A stretch of DNA of 64,000 nt from Hydrogenophaga intermedia (GTDB lineage Bacteria > Pseudomonadota > Gammaproteobacteria > Burkholderiales > Burkholderiaceae_C). The translations under genes and the position numbers were made by a program. Where the stretch lies: the NCBI RefSeq assembly GCF_000723405.1, contig NZ_CCAE010000016.1, forward strand, positions 22,694 to 86,693, read 5' to 3'. Under the pieces are notes generated by a model. It searched no databases. It saw only the letters and a list, made by a program, of their open reading frames with translations, and had not been told where the DNA came from. This document shows positions 35,537-44,537 of this stretch, in pieces; positions within the stretch are counted from its first letter, which is position 1, and each line of letters begins with the position of its first letter.

Positions 35537-36270
35537 TCCCGGCCTACAACCCGGGCGAACTGCTCGCCCGCACGGTGCGCGCCGCGCGGGCCCAATGGGC
35601 CCCCGTGTGGGTGGTGGTTGATGGCAGCACGGACGACTCGACCGCCACTGTTCAGGCCATGGCCGCGCAGGACCCGCAGTTGCGCGTGATCGTGCTGCCG
35701 CACAACCAGGGCAAGGGCGCGGCCGTGCTGGCGGGCCTCGAGGCTGCGGCCCGATCCGGCTTCACCCACGCGCTCACCATGGACGCCGATGGCCAGCACC
35801 CGGCCGAACTGATCCCGCGTTTCATGGCCACCTCGGTGTCCAGCCCCGACGCGATGGTGCTGGGCAAGCCCGTGTTCGGCCCCGAGGCCCCCGCGCTGCG
35901 CGTGCAGGGGCGCCGCCTGTCCAACGCCTGGGCCGACATGGAAACCCTGGGCATGGGCATCGGCGATTCACTCTACGGCTTTCGCGTGTACCCCGTGCAC
36001 GCGCTGATCGACGTGATGCGCTCAACGCGCTTCATGCGCCGTTTCGATTTCGACCCCGAGGCCGTGGTGCGCCTGTGCTGGGCCGGCGTGCGCCCGATCA
36101 ACGTGGACGCGCCGGTGCGTTACCTGGCGCCCGACGAGGGCGGCGTGTCCCACTTCAAGTACGTGCGCGACAACCTTCTGCTGACATGGATGCACAGCCG
36201 CCTGTGGTGGGGCTTCGTGTTCCGGCTGCCGATGTTGCTGGCGCGCCGGCTCAGGCCATCGCGCCGTTGA
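35503..36270 (+). CDS. Glycosyltransferase family 2
   Basis: A 255-residue GT-A glycosyltransferase. It has PAYNPGELLARTV at the N-terminus, VVVDGSTDDST as the nucleotide-sugar loop, and TMDADGQHP as the DxD metal site. The C-terminal half carries MRRFDFDPEAVVRLCWAGVRPINV, as in dolichol-phosphate-mannose-synthase-like members, and ends in an amphipathic basic segment. It is the last gene of the rightward arm and its end overlaps the convergent ketoreductase by 20 bp. It probably glycosylates the polyene lipid. Confidence 0.9.
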   Translation: MPHTSTTHLVLIPAYNPGELLARTVRAARAQWAPVWVVVDGSTDDSTATVQAMAAQDPQLRVIVLPHNQGKGAAVLAGLEAAARSGFTHALTMDADGQHPAELIPRFMATSVSSPDAMVLGKPVFGPEAPALRVQGRRLSNAWADMETLGMGIGDSLYGFRVYPVHALIDVMRSTRFMRRFDFDPEAVVRLCWAGVRPINVDAPVRYLAPDEGGVSHFKYVRDNLLLTWMHSRLWWGFVFRLPMLLARRLRPSRR

Positions 36271-36970
36271 TGCCGATGACCTGCCCGCTGATGTAGCCCG
36301 CGCGCTCGGACGCGAGGAAAGCCACGAGCTCGGCCACTTCGTCGGCGCGGCCCGCGCGCTGCATGGGCACCAGTTGCTTCACGGCGGCGGCGTCGAACTG
36401 GCCCTCGGCCATGCCGCTGTCGATGAGCCCCGGCGCCACCGCGTTGACCGTGATGCCGCGCGCCGCCACCTCCAGCGCCAGCGAGCGGCCCGCCGCGTGC
36501 AGCGCGGCCTTGGCCGCCGAGTAGTTGACCTGTCCGCGGTTGCCCATCACGCCCGCGACCGAGGTGATGTTGATCACCCGCCCCCAGCGCGTGCGGATCA
36601 TGGGCAGCATGAGCGGCTGGGTGACGTTGAAGAAGCCGTTGAGCGAGACGTCGAGCACGCGGTCCCACTGATCGCCCGTCATGCCGGGGAACACGGCGTC
36701 GTCGTGCACGCCCGCGTTGTTCACCAGCACCTGCACGGCGCCTTCGTCGGTCAATTCGGCCAGGGCCGCGGCGCAGGCGGCGCGGTCGGTCACGTCGAAG
36801 CGCAGGGCCCGCGCCCGACCGCCGGCGGCGAGGATGCGATTGACCACCGCCTGGGCGCGCTCGAGGCCCTGATTGGCGTGCACCAGCACCTCCAGCCCGT
36901 CTTGTGCCAGGCGTTGCGCGATGGCCGACCCCAGGCCGCCGCTGCCGCCGGTGACCAGTGCGCGCTTCAT
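36251..36970 (-). CDS. 3-oxoacyl-ACP reductase, FabG/ApeQ type
   Basis: A 239-residue short-chain reductase acting as the ketoreductase of the polyene synthase. It has TGGSGGLGSAIAQRL (NADP site), NNAGVHDDAVFPGMT, the catalytic Ser in INITSVAGVMG and YSAAKAA (Tyr/Lys), so it should be active. It is the last gene of the leftward arm and starts 4 bp into the dehydratase end. It would reduce each beta-keto intermediate before dehydration. Confidence 0.92.
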   Translation of the reverse strand: MKRALVTGGSGGLGSAIAQRLAQDGLEVLVHANQGLERAQAVVNRILAAGGRARALRFDVTDRAACAAALAELTDEGAVQVLVNNAGVHDDAVFPGMTGDQWDRVLDVSLNGFFNVTQPLMLPMIRTRWGRVINITSVAGVMGNRGQVNYSAAKAALHAAGRSLALEVAARGITVNAVAPGLIDSGMAEGQFDAAAVKQLVPMQRAGRADEVAELVAFLASERAGYISGQVIGINGAMA

Positions 36971-37440
36971 ACGTGGCCCTCCCCCGCATCAAGGACCACG
37001 GCGGCGCGGCCATCGGCCACGGCACCGCGCGCGCCGTCGACGCGGAAGGCATAGAGCACGTTGCGGTCATCGCCCGACAGGCGCTCGGCGCACACGCGCA
37101 GCGGCGCGTCACTGGCGGCGATGGTGTCTACGTGCAGGTTGACGCCGCGCACGCTGGCCAGGTAGCCGGCCTTGGGTGCATCGTTCGTGCCCGTCACCAG
37201 GGCGCCATGCACCGCCATGGCCTGCGCGGCGTATTCGACCGCATTCACCGCACCCACACCGCCATCAACTGCGCGCAACGGGTGCGTGCCCAGTCCTTCA
37301 AGCAGCGCTTCGCACTCGATCGCCTCGGGCGACCAGTGCCGCACGGCGTCGAGCAGGCACATGTCAAACTGGTGCGGGATTCGCTGTGCGATCCACTCGC
37401 GGTCAAGCGGCGTGTGCGGGACGTGGTTGTTGGTGCTCAT
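36967..37440 (-). CDS. Hotdog 3-hydroxyacyl-ACP dehydratase, ApeP type
   Basis: A 157-residue hotdog protein with IPHQFDMCLLDAVRHW near the N-terminus and VNAVEYAAQAMAVHGAL as the long central helix, matching the ApeP-like dehydratases of aryl-polyene clusters. The ATG at 37440 overlaps the upstream ketosynthase-like gene by 38 bp. It should dehydrate the 3-hydroxyacyl-ACP, leaving the double bond. Together with ApeI-like 45433-45732 it would form the usual pair of dehydratases. Confidence 0.85.
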   Translation of the reverse strand: MSTNNHVPHTPLDREWIAQRIPHQFDMCLLDAVRHWSPEAIECEALLEGLGTHPLRAVDGGVGAVNAVEYAAQAMAVHGALVTGTNDAPKAGYLASVRGVNLHVDTIAASDAPLRVCAERLSGDDRNVLYAFRVDGARGAVADGRAAVVLDAGEGHV

Positions 37441-38233
37441 GGTCAGCGGGCGTGAACTGTACACGCAGCCGCTGAGGGGCGAGGTAGTCGATCACCACGG
37501 GGCGCTCATCGCGTCGCGCGATGCGCTCCAGCAAGGGCAGGCAGCGCAAGGCGGGAAAGTCGGTGCGCAAGGCGTCCAGTGGCGCCTGCGCCATGGCCTC
37601 GGGGTCATCGGTGACGAGCGTGGTGCGCAACGTGCCCAGACTCTGCTCGCGCGGCGTCGTACCCAGCCAGAACGCCACTCCGGCGGCGTCGGGCACGGGC
37701 CGGCAGGTGTGCAGCGGTTCGGGGTACTCGCTGTCGTAGGCCACCAGCAGCAGCTCGCCGCCGTCACAGGCCAGCTGACCCAGCGCGTCGATCCATCCCG
37801 CGCCCAGGCTCCCATCGTGGGCGCACAGCACCTGGCTCGGCGCCATGGAGCGGGTGGCGATGCCCCAGTAGCCGGCCGCCGCGTTGTGCACCGAGTTGTG
37901 GAAGCGCGTGGGCGAGATGGCGCGGTCTTCGCCCGCGAGTTGCTCGCACAGCGCATGGCAGTTGTGGCCGTCGGCGCCCGATGAGGTGAACACCGTGGCG
38001 ACCTCGCCCGGGTCGTGCCCCTGCAGCGCGTGCAGGCCCAGGGCCAGGGCCACGCGCACCGCGCGGCTGGCGCGGCGGCGCTCGGCGGCGGGCAAGGCCT
38101 CGGCCGGCGGCAGCACCGACGGCGCGTGCGCCCAGGCCTGTTCACCGCGCAGCACGGGGGCGGCATGTGCCCAGTCGGGCAGGCCGGGGGCGATGATCGA
38201 CAGGCCGTGCAGCCAGAGAGCGGTTCCGTTCAT
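37403..38233 (-). CDS. Ketosynthase-like chain-length factor, ApeC type
   Basis: A 276-residue protein related to the N-terminal half of beta-ketoacyl synthases (Ketoacyl-synt_2). The position of the nucleophile cysteine reads AHDGS near residue 138-142, so the active-site Cys is missing. In aryl-polyene clusters such a protein pairs with an active ketosynthase as chain-length factor. It begins at an ATGA overlap with the preceding ketosynthase gene, the arrangement expected of a KS-CLF dimer. Confidence 0.83.
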   Translation of the reverse strand: MNGTALWLHGLSIIAPGLPDWAHAAPVLRGEQAWAHAPSVLPPAEALPAAERRRASRAVRVALALGLHALQGHDPGEVATVFTSSGADGHNCHALCEQLAGEDRAISPTRFHNSVHNAAAGYWGIATRSMAPSQVLCAHDGSLGAGWIDALGQLACDGGELLLVAYDSEYPEPLHTCRPVPDAAGVAFWLGTTPREQSLGTLRTTLVTDDPEAMAQAPLDALRTDFPALRCLPLLERIARRDERPVVIDYLAPQRLRVQFTPADHEHQQPRPAHAA

Positions 38234-39420
38234 GCATCCCCCTTGCCGAACACCAGGCTGCAGTTGCTGCCGCCGAAACCGAAGGAATTGGACAGCGTGT
38301 ACCGCAGCCCAGGCGCAGACGCCCCCTGCACGCGGTAGTCCACCGCGATCGCCGGGTCGGGCGTCTGCGTGCCGGGGCTGCCGGGCACACGGGCTTCGCT
38401 CAATGCGATGGCGCAGACCACCGCTTCCAGCGCACCCGCCGCGCCCAGGGTGTGCCCGGTGGCGCCCTTGGTGGACGAACATGGCACACCGCGCCCGAAC
38501 AGCGCGGCCACGGCCTGCCCCTCGGCGGCGTCGTTGGCAGGCGTGGCGGTGCCGTGCAGGTTGATGTAGCCGATGTCAGCGACCGACAGGCCGGCCGAGC
38601 GCAGGGCCGCCTCCATGGCGCGCTGCGCGCCCAGCCCTTGCGGGTGGGGGGCCGACATGTGGTGCGCGTCGCTGGATTCGCCGGCGCCAAGCAGGCGGAC
38701 ATCGGCGGGCGCGTCGCCGCGCTCGAGCAGCGCGAAGGCCGCGGCCTCGCCGACGGAGATGCCGTCGCGCCGTGCGTCGCCGGGGCGGCAGGGCTCGGGC
38801 GAGGTGAGTTGCAGCGAGGCGAAGCCGTACAGCGTGGTGAGGCACAGGGAGTCGACACCCCCGACCACGGCGGCGTCGATGGTGCCCAATTGCAATTGGC
38901 GCGCCGCCGCTGCAAACACCTTGGCGCTGGACGAGCAGGCGCTGGACAGGCTCATGGCCATACCCTGCAATCCGAAGGCCGCGCGCACGAAGGCGCTCAC
39001 CGAGTAGACGTTGTGCGTGCTGTCGTAGAGAAAATGCGCCGGCAGCGCACCCGTGACCGGGTCGCGCTCGCGGTAGGCCAGTTCGGTCTGCAGCACGCCC
39101 GATGTGCTGGTGCCGAGGAACACACCCACACGCCCGGCACCGTGGCGAGCGATGGCCTCGCGCACGCGCCCGGCAAATCCGTCTTGTTGAAGACCCAGCC
39201 AGGCCAGGCGGTTGTTGCGGCAATCGAAAGCGCTCAGGGCGTCGGGCAGCACCACCTCGTCGACACCGGCGACTTCGCCGATCCAGGTGGGCAGGTCCAC
39301 GGTTTCGAACCGGCAGGGCGTGAGGCCGCTGCGCGAGTCGCGCAGCGCCTGCGCGTGCGCGGCGACGCCATGCCCCAGGCAGGACGTGGCGGTGTAGGCG
39401 GTAAGGGATGCGGCTTGCAT
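38230..39420 (-). CDS. Beta-ketoacyl-ACP synthase, ApeO type
   Basis: A 396-residue ketosynthase II. The catalytic Cys sits in SLSSACSSSAKVF near residue 160, the two His are in INLHGTATPAND and STKGATGHTLGAAGALE, and the C-terminal SNSFGFGGSNCSLVFG loop is intact. It should extend the polyene chain with its chain-length factor partner next door. The N-terminus has no extra domain. Confidence 0.92.
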   Translation of the reverse strand: MQAASLTAYTATSCLGHGVAAHAQALRDSRSGLTPCRFETVDLPTWIGEVAGVDEVVLPDALSAFDCRNNRLAWLGLQQDGFAGRVREAIARHGAGRVGVFLGTSTSGVLQTELAYRERDPVTGALPAHFLYDSTHNVYSVSAFVRAAFGLQGMAMSLSSACSSSAKVFAAAARQLQLGTIDAAVVGGVDSLCLTTLYGFASLQLTSPEPCRPGDARRDGISVGEAAAFALLERGDAPADVRLLGAGESSDAHHMSAPHPQGLGAQRAMEAALRSAGLSVADIGYINLHGTATPANDAAEGQAVAALFGRGVPCSSTKGATGHTLGAAGALEAVVCAIALSEARVPGSPGTQTPDPAIAVDYRVQGASAPGLRYTLSNSFGFGGSNCSLVFGKGDA

Positions 39421-39450
39421 GGCGCGAAGTGTGGCGGCGAAACGGCGCGT

Positions 39451-40170
39451 TCAGCGCACGCGGCAATGCAACATCACATTCGCCAAAGGTTTGTTTCCAC
39501 TCATGTCGCGGCTGTCCACCTCGAACCCCAGCGATTCCAGCTCGGCGCGCCACTCGGCCAGGGGCCTGGCGTACAGGCGCGACAGCCGGTGTCCCCGTGC
39601 GAAGGTGACCGCGCGGTCGATGTTCAGGCCCATCTGGTAGCGCCAGCCCGCCGAGGCGTCGCCGATGCGCGTGAGGAACACACCGCCGTGGGGCAGCGCG
39701 TCGCGAATGCGCGCAAGCAGCGCGCTCTGGCGCCGGTAGTCCACATAGTGCAGCGCGTCGAGGATGGTGATGGCGTCGGGTCGGCCAAGCTCGGCGCGCG
39801 TCATGTCGCCGAGTTCGATGCGCACCACCGGGTGCGTGGCGCCGAAGGCCCGGACCGCGCGATTCACGTCGCGGCCCATGAGCTCCACGCCTCGCAATGC
39901 CTGGGGCTGTGGCGGTGCCGCCCAGTCGCCCGGCCAGTGGCCCTGGGCCGCCAGTTGCTGCGCAGCCAGCAGCCACGAGAATAGGCTGCCCTGCCCGCTG
40001 CCCAGGTCGAGCACGCGCGGCGTGTGGCTCAGCAGGCCGCGACGCAGGATATCGTGGAAGATGGTGTCGTACCCGAGCTTGCCGCGCGAGTAGTGGTACG
40101 CGAAGCGGCCACCGGCGCGAAAGCGCTGGCTGGCGTGGTCGACCAGATCTTGTACGAAGGCTTGGCTCAT
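39451..40170 (-). CDS. SAM-dependent methyltransferase (class I)
   Basis: A 239-residue Rossmann methyltransferase. Motif I is VLDLGSGQGSLFSWL near 53-67, the acidic beta-2 end is GVELMGRDVNRAVRAFG, and motif IV is ITILDALHYVDYR. It lies 30 bp after the start-side gene of the ketosynthase and overlaps the deacetylase stop as ATGA. It might O- or C-methylate the aryl ring, a step seen in some aryl polyenes and flexirubins. Confidence 0.88.
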   Translation of the reverse strand: MSQAFVQDLVDHASQRFRAGGRFAYHYSRGKLGYDTIFHDILRRGLLSHTPRVLDLGSGQGSLFSWLLAAQQLAAQGHWPGDWAAPPQPQALRGVELMGRDVNRAVRAFGATHPVVRIELGDMTRAELGRPDAITILDALHYVDYRRQSALLARIRDALPHGGVFLTRIGDASAGWRYQMGLNIDRAVTFARGHRLSRLYARPLAEWRAELESLGFEVDSRDMSGNKPLANVMLHCRVR

Positions 40171-40967
40171 GTCAGGGCTTGAAACAGGGTGACGGGCTGC
40201 AGACCCAGCCGGCGCGCCTCGGCCATCACCTTGGGCAAGGCGTGCAGCAGCACGGGCTGCCCATCGGAGGCGCGCGCAGCGTGGCCATCGTGCAGCAGCA
40301 GGATGTCACCGCCCGCGAAACCGCGCAGCAGACGGCGTTGCACGGTGGCCGGATCGCCGCTGCGCGTGTCGAAGCTGCGGCGCGTCCAGCTGGCGTGCTG
40401 CAGACCCAGACCGTGCAGCACCGGGTCGAGGAAGGGGTTGCGCAGGCCGGCGGTGGGGCGGAAGAAGCGTGGCGCCTGGCCGGTGATGTCGCTCAGCACG
40501 GCCTGCGCGGTGGCGATGTCGCGCCGCATGCGGCCCGGGCCGAACAGCGAGAAGGCGTTGGAGTGCCCGTGGCCGTGGTTCTCCACCCGGTGGCCACGCG
40601 CCACGATGGCGCGGCACAGCGCCGGGTGCGCCTGGGCGCGGTGGCCGATGCAGAAGAAGCTGGCGCGGGCACCGAGTTGATCCAACGCGTCGAGCACGCG
40701 CGGGGTGATGTCGGGGTCGGGTCCGTCGTCGATGGTGATGGCGAATTCGCCGCGCGCAGCCGAGGCCGCGGGCAGGTGCGTCCAGTTGGAACCGAGCCAC
40801 TGCGAACGCGGCCACAGGCCGGCGCTCACCAGGGCCGCGTGGTTGGCCACCACGCCGCCGGCCAGCCAGGGCCACCAGCCCGGTTGCCACAAACCCGCGC
40901 CCAGCGCGGCACCGTGCACCAGCGCGCTGACCGTGAGCAAGGGTGCGGGGCGCCAACCGGCCTTCAT
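40167..40967 (-). CDS. Polysaccharide deacetylase (NodB-like) with N-terminal membrane anchor
   Basis: A 266-residue carbohydrate esterase 4 domain. Two N-terminal hydrophobic segments (about 8-45) are followed by FAITIDDGPDPDITPRVLDAL (Asp-Asp metal site) and HRVENHGHGHSNAFS (His-x-x-His metal motif), then FFRPTAGLRNP, so the zinc site is complete. The start at 40967 gives the best N-terminus. It occurs inside the operon and overlaps the alpha/beta hydrolase stop. Its role in pigment or glycolipid assembly is unknown. Confidence 0.87.
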   Translation of the reverse strand: MKAGWRPAPLLTVSALVHGAALGAGLWQPGWWPWLAGGVVANHAALVSAGLWPRSQWLGSNWTHLPAASAARGEFAITIDDGPDPDITPRVLDALDQLGARASFFCIGHRAQAHPALCRAIVARGHRVENHGHGHSNAFSLFGPGRMRRDIATAQAVLSDITGQAPRFFRPTAGLRNPFLDPVLHGLGLQHASWTRRSFDTRSGDPATVQRRLLRGFAGGDILLLHDGHAARASDGQPVLLHALPKVMAEARRLGLQPVTLFQALT

Positions 40968-41623
40968 CGCGCACCCCCTTCTGCTGTATCCCACGCCCGC
41001 TGCGCGAGGAAGGCCGACCACAGAGGCCGCCAGCAGGCCCAGTCGTGCCCACCGTCGATGCGCAGCACCCGCGCGGGCGGCAAGCGCGCGGCCATGCGGT
41101 CCATCCCCTCGGCGAATCGGTCCTGGCGGCCGTGGCCCATCCACACCGCCGGCCGCTGCGGCACGTGCCGCCACCAGTCCCAGACCTCGAAGGCCGGGTC
41201 GCTCTCGCCTGCTTCAGGGCCACCCCAGGCGTCCAGCCCGCCCGCGCGCTGGATCGCATTCCACGCCAGCCGGTCGCCCGGGTACGGCGCGAGCAGGCAC
41301 AGGCCATCGAGCAGGCCCGGGTGGCGCCGCGCGCACAGCACGGCCTGCCAGCCGCCCAGCGACAGGCCACCCAGCCACACGCGCCGCCCCGCCTCGCGCG
41401 CGGGCCGCAGCCAGTCGATGACCAATTCGTCGATCGCGTCGGCGCCGTCGTAGCGCTGCGCCTGCAGGTCGATGGCCACCATGTCGACCGGCCAGCCCGC
41501 GGCGGCGGCCTCGGCGGCCCAGCCCTGCGCCGCCACGTCGGCGGCCGTCATCGCTGCGCCGGGCAGCCAGACCAGGCGCCAGGGCGCGTCGCCGGTCCAG
41601 CCCGCGAAGCGCTCGGCGTTCAT
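40964..41623 (-). CDS. Alpha/beta hydrolase (small esterase/thioesterase type)
   Basis: A 219-residue alpha/beta hydrolase. The nucleophile elbow GGLSLGGWQAV gives the Ser, and GGHDWACW near the C-terminus gives the His; the Asp lies in MGHGRQDRFAEG. The ATG at 41623 overlaps the MMPL stop as ATGA. It is a plausible thioesterase or lipid esterase for release or editing of the polyene acyl chain. No signal peptide is seen, so it should act in the cytoplasm. Confidence 0.82.
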   Translation of the reverse strand: MNAERFAGWTGDAPWRLVWLPGAAMTAADVAAQGWAAEAAAAGWPVDMVAIDLQAQRYDGADAIDELVIDWLRPAREAGRRVWLGGLSLGGWQAVLCARRHPGLLDGLCLLAPYPGDRLAWNAIQRAGGLDAWGGPEAGESDPAFEVWDWWRHVPQRPAVWMGHGRQDRFAEGMDRMAARLPPARVLRIDGGHDWACWRPLWSAFLAQRAWDTAEGGAR

Positions 41624-43956
41624 TCCCGTGCCTCCGCCGGCGTCAGCATGGCCGACAGCAGCAGCGCCAGCAGCGCCCCGGGTGCCACCGTCACGCCCAC
41701 CGCCTGCAGCACCGGCACCGAAGACAGCGAGAGCACGCCGAAGCCGATGGCGGTGGTGGCGCAGGCCACCAGCACCGACAACAGGGCCTGCGGATCGGCC
41801 TGCGGGTCGCGGCGCCAGCGTTCGATGAAGAGCGAGTAGTTGGAGCCCACGGCCACGATGAGCAGCATGCCGATGAGGTGCAGCAGGTGCAGGCGAACAC
41901 CCAGCGCGTGCAGCACGGCGACGACGACAAGCACCGCCGCCGCGATGGGCAGCATCACGCCCACCAGGCGGCGCAGGTTGCGCAGCGAGGCGCCCAGCAC
42001 CAGCACGATGCCCGCCAGCCCCAGCAGCGAGAGCGTGATGGCCTGCCCGAGGTAGTCGCTGTAGACGGACTCGAACTCCTGCTTGAGGTCGATGAAGCTC
42101 GCGCCGCTGCCCTCCAGAGCGGAGCGCAGCGTGTCGACGGGCAGCCCGGCGTCGGCCGCGCCGGGTGCGGGGCGCAGCGGCAGCAGCGCGGTCCAGCCAT
42201 CGGCGTGCGGCTGCAGCAGCGAGTCGACCGCGATGGCCAGCGCCGAGCCGGTCAGGTCCTCGCGCCGCATCGGTTCGGCCGTGCGCGCCCGTGCCACGGC
42301 GTCGACGAAGGGCCGCAGCCGCTCGGACGACAGCGGCTGCCCTTGCAAGGCCAGCGCCAGGTTGCGCGAGAGCGCCTCGGTCGTGGGCAGGATGCGCTGG
42401 CGCTCGCGCTGCAGGGCCTCGCTGGGCAAAAAGCGAGCGGGACTGTCGTAACCGCCGATCAGGCCCTGCGCCACCAGCGGGTCCAGGCGTTGGGCCGCCG
42501 CCTCGGCGCCGCGCAGCGCGGCCTCGCGGTCGGGGGCGCGCACCACCACCATGTAGCGCGCGTCGGGCGCGCCCAGATCGCTGCGCAGGCGTGCGTCGCG
42601 CTCCGCGTCCTGCGCGCTCACGCTGGACAGTGCCGACAGGTCGGGCTCCCACAGGCGATCGTGCTGCCACGCCAGATACGCCAACGCGATCGCCGCCGCA
42701 CCCAGCGCCGGCCAGCGCCAGGCCTGTAGAGCCACCATGCGCGGGGTCACCCAGGCCGGCAGATCGGGCGTGCGCGCCACGTGGCTGCCCGCCATGGCCG
42801 GCAGCACCAGTCGCGTGGTCAGGGCTGCGACGAACACGCCCGTCATGGCGTAGAGCCCCAGTTGCGCGAGCCCCGGAAAGCCCGCGAACAGCAGCGCGCC
42901 GAAGCCCAGCATCGACGTGGCCACGCCCAGACGGATGGTCGGCCAGAAACGCTCCTGCCAGGAGCCTCTGTCCGCGCGGCCGGTCTGCACGAAGTAGTAG
43001 ATGCCGTAGTCCACCGCCTCGCCCACCAGCGCGGCGCCGAAGCCGGCGGTGATGGCGAACACCGAACCATGCGCCTGCCCCACCACCACCAGGCCCGCGA
43101 GCGAGCCGCTCACCGCCGGCACCAGCGTGAGCAGCAGCGGGCGCCAGCGTCGGAACACAAACCCCAGCAGCACGCTGATGCCGATGGAGCTGGCCAGGGT
43201 GAGCCGCGCCACGTCGGCTTTGATGGCCGCGCGCGTCTGCACCGCGAACACGCCGGGGCCGGACAACTCCAGCCGCAGCGCGTCCGGCGCGGGCGCGGAC
43301 AGCTCGTCGAACACAGCCTGCACACGCGCCGCCGCCTGAGCCTGGCCATCGGTGTCGGCCCCGGCGGCGCGGGTCTGCAGCAACAGCAGCGCGCGCTCGC
43401 CGTCGCGAGAGGTCCAGACGCCATCGGCCATGGTTGGCTGCCCCTGCGACTGCCAGCCCATCAGCACCTCGAATGCCTCGCCCGTGGGGTCGGCCAGGAA
43501 CTGCGCCTTGAACGGCAGTCCGGCTGGCGAGGACACGATGTCGATCGTGTTGAGGATGGCCTCGCGCAGGCCGTCGGGCGTGAAGCGTTGTTCGCCCACC
43601 GCTGGGCTCAGCGAGTAGCGGTGGCGCTGCAGCACGGCGAGTTCGCGGTCGAAGGCGTCGAGCTCACCGTTCTGCACGGACACGAAGTCCGCGTCGGCCG
43701 CGAGGCGCTGGCGCAGAGCGCGTGAGCGCTCGGCGCGCGTGGCGCTGTCGCCGCCCTCTATCGCCACCATGATCAGGCGCGATACCACGCCCTCGCGAAG
43801 TTGCTCCACCAGCACCTGCTGTTCGGCGCTGGGCCTGGACGGCAGAAAGAAGGAAAGGTCGGTGGTGAAGCGCGTCTGCGAGGCGAGCCATCCACCCAGG
43901 GCCATGGCCAGCACCCAGGCCAGCACCACCCCTGCGCGCTTCATCCCCGTCGTCAC
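41620..43956 (-). CDS. MMPL-family (RND-type) exporter of the pigment cluster
   Basis: A 778-residue inner-membrane protein of the hopanoid/lipid MMPL group. One N-terminal helix (VVLAWVLAMALGGWLASQTRF) is followed by a large periplasmic loop, five helices, a second repeat, and five more helices; this is the RND superfamily topology with twelve helices. FGAALVGEAVDYGIYYFVQ and IVAVGSNYSLFIERW lie at corresponding positions in the two halves. It would move the finished aryl-polyene lipid to the periplasm. The start overlaps the LolA-like stop by 4 bp. Confidence 0.9.
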   Translation of the reverse strand: MTTGMKRAGVVLAWVLAMALGGWLASQTRFTTDLSFFLPSRPSAEQQVLVEQLREGVVSRLIMVAIEGGDSATRAERSRALRQRLAADADFVSVQNGELDAFDRELAVLQRHRYSLSPAVGEQRFTPDGLREAILNTIDIVSSPAGLPFKAQFLADPTGEAFEVLMGWQSQGQPTMADGVWTSRDGERALLLLQTRAAGADTDGQAQAAARVQAVFDELSAPAPDALRLELSGPGVFAVQTRAAIKADVARLTLASSIGISVLLGFVFRRWRPLLLTLVPAVSGSLAGLVVVGQAHGSVFAITAGFGAALVGEAVDYGIYYFVQTGRADRGSWQERFWPTIRLGVATSMLGFGALLFAGFPGLAQLGLYAMTGVFVAALTTRLVLPAMAGSHVARTPDLPAWVTPRMVALQAWRWPALGAAAIALAYLAWQHDRLWEPDLSALSSVSAQDAERDARLRSDLGAPDARYMVVVRAPDREAALRGAEAAAQRLDPLVAQGLIGGYDSPARFLPSEALQRERQRILPTTEALSRNLALALQGQPLSSERLRPFVDAVARARTAEPMRREDLTGSALAIAVDSLLQPHADGWTALLPLRPAPGAADAGLPVDTLRSALEGSGASFIDLKQEFESVYSDYLGQAITLSLLGLAGIVLVLGASLRNLRRLVGVMLPIAAAVLVVVAVLHALGVRLHLLHLIGMLLIVAVGSNYSLFIERWRRDPQADPQALLSVLVACATTAIGFGVLSLSSVPVLQAVGVTVAPGALLALLLSAMLTPAEARE

Positions 43957-44537
43957 GGCTTGCTCGCCGGTTCCATGCGCATCTCGGTGCTGTCGCCGTC
44001 GGACTGCGTGTAGTCAACGCGGTCCACGGCCACGCCCACGCCCGAAATGACGATCTGCGTGACGATGCCGCGCAGGCGCGCCTGCAGGGGTTCCAGGGTC
44101 ATCGTCCAGCGCTTCTCGGGCTGGCCCTGCAGGGCCACGCGGTAGTGGCGCTCCAACGCGGCGCGGTCGCCCCGCAGGGTGCTGCGGATGCTGGCGACGA
44201 AGGCCTCGACCTCGGGGCGCTGGCTGATGGGCATGCTCATGCGGCGCTGGTCGCGCTCCATCGTCAGCGTGTCCTTGTCGAGCAGCAGGCGCTCGGGACG
44301 CGGGGAGAGCGTGCGCCGCTCCAGCCAGTCGGGCGCCCGGTAGGTCATCTCGCCGCGCGAGACCAGGGGCGCGTCCAGCATGGCCAGGCGGCGCCGTTCG
44401 ACGAAGCGCACCGTGCCGCCGGGGTGGGCGGCCAGCAGGGCCATGAGGCGGTCCAGGTCGTCGGCCGCGTGCGCGGGCGTCGCGGTCGCCAGGGGCAGCA
44501 GCAGCGTCGTGAGCAGCCAGAGCCTTCGGGTGTTCAT
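43953..44537 (-). CDS. LolA-like outer-membrane lipid carrier protein
   Basis: A 194-residue periplasmic protein with a signal peptide (MNTRRLWLLTTLLLPLATATPAHAAD) and an open beta-barrel pattern of the LolA/LolB type (GGTVRFVERRRLAML, SRGEMTYRAPDWLERRT, VDRVDYTQSDGDSTEMRM). Aryl-polyene clusters often include such a carrier, presumably shuttling the lipid across the periplasm. It overlaps both neighbours by 4 bp. Confidence 0.85.
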   Translation of the reverse strand: MNTRRLWLLTTLLLPLATATPAHAADDLDRLMALLAAHPGGTVRFVERRRLAMLDAPLVSRGEMTYRAPDWLERRTLSPRPERLLLDKDTLTMERDQRRMSMPISQRPEVEAFVASIRSTLRGDRAALERHYRVALQGQPEKRWTMTLEPLQARLRGIVTQIVISGVGVAVDRVDYTQSDGDSTEMRMEPASKP

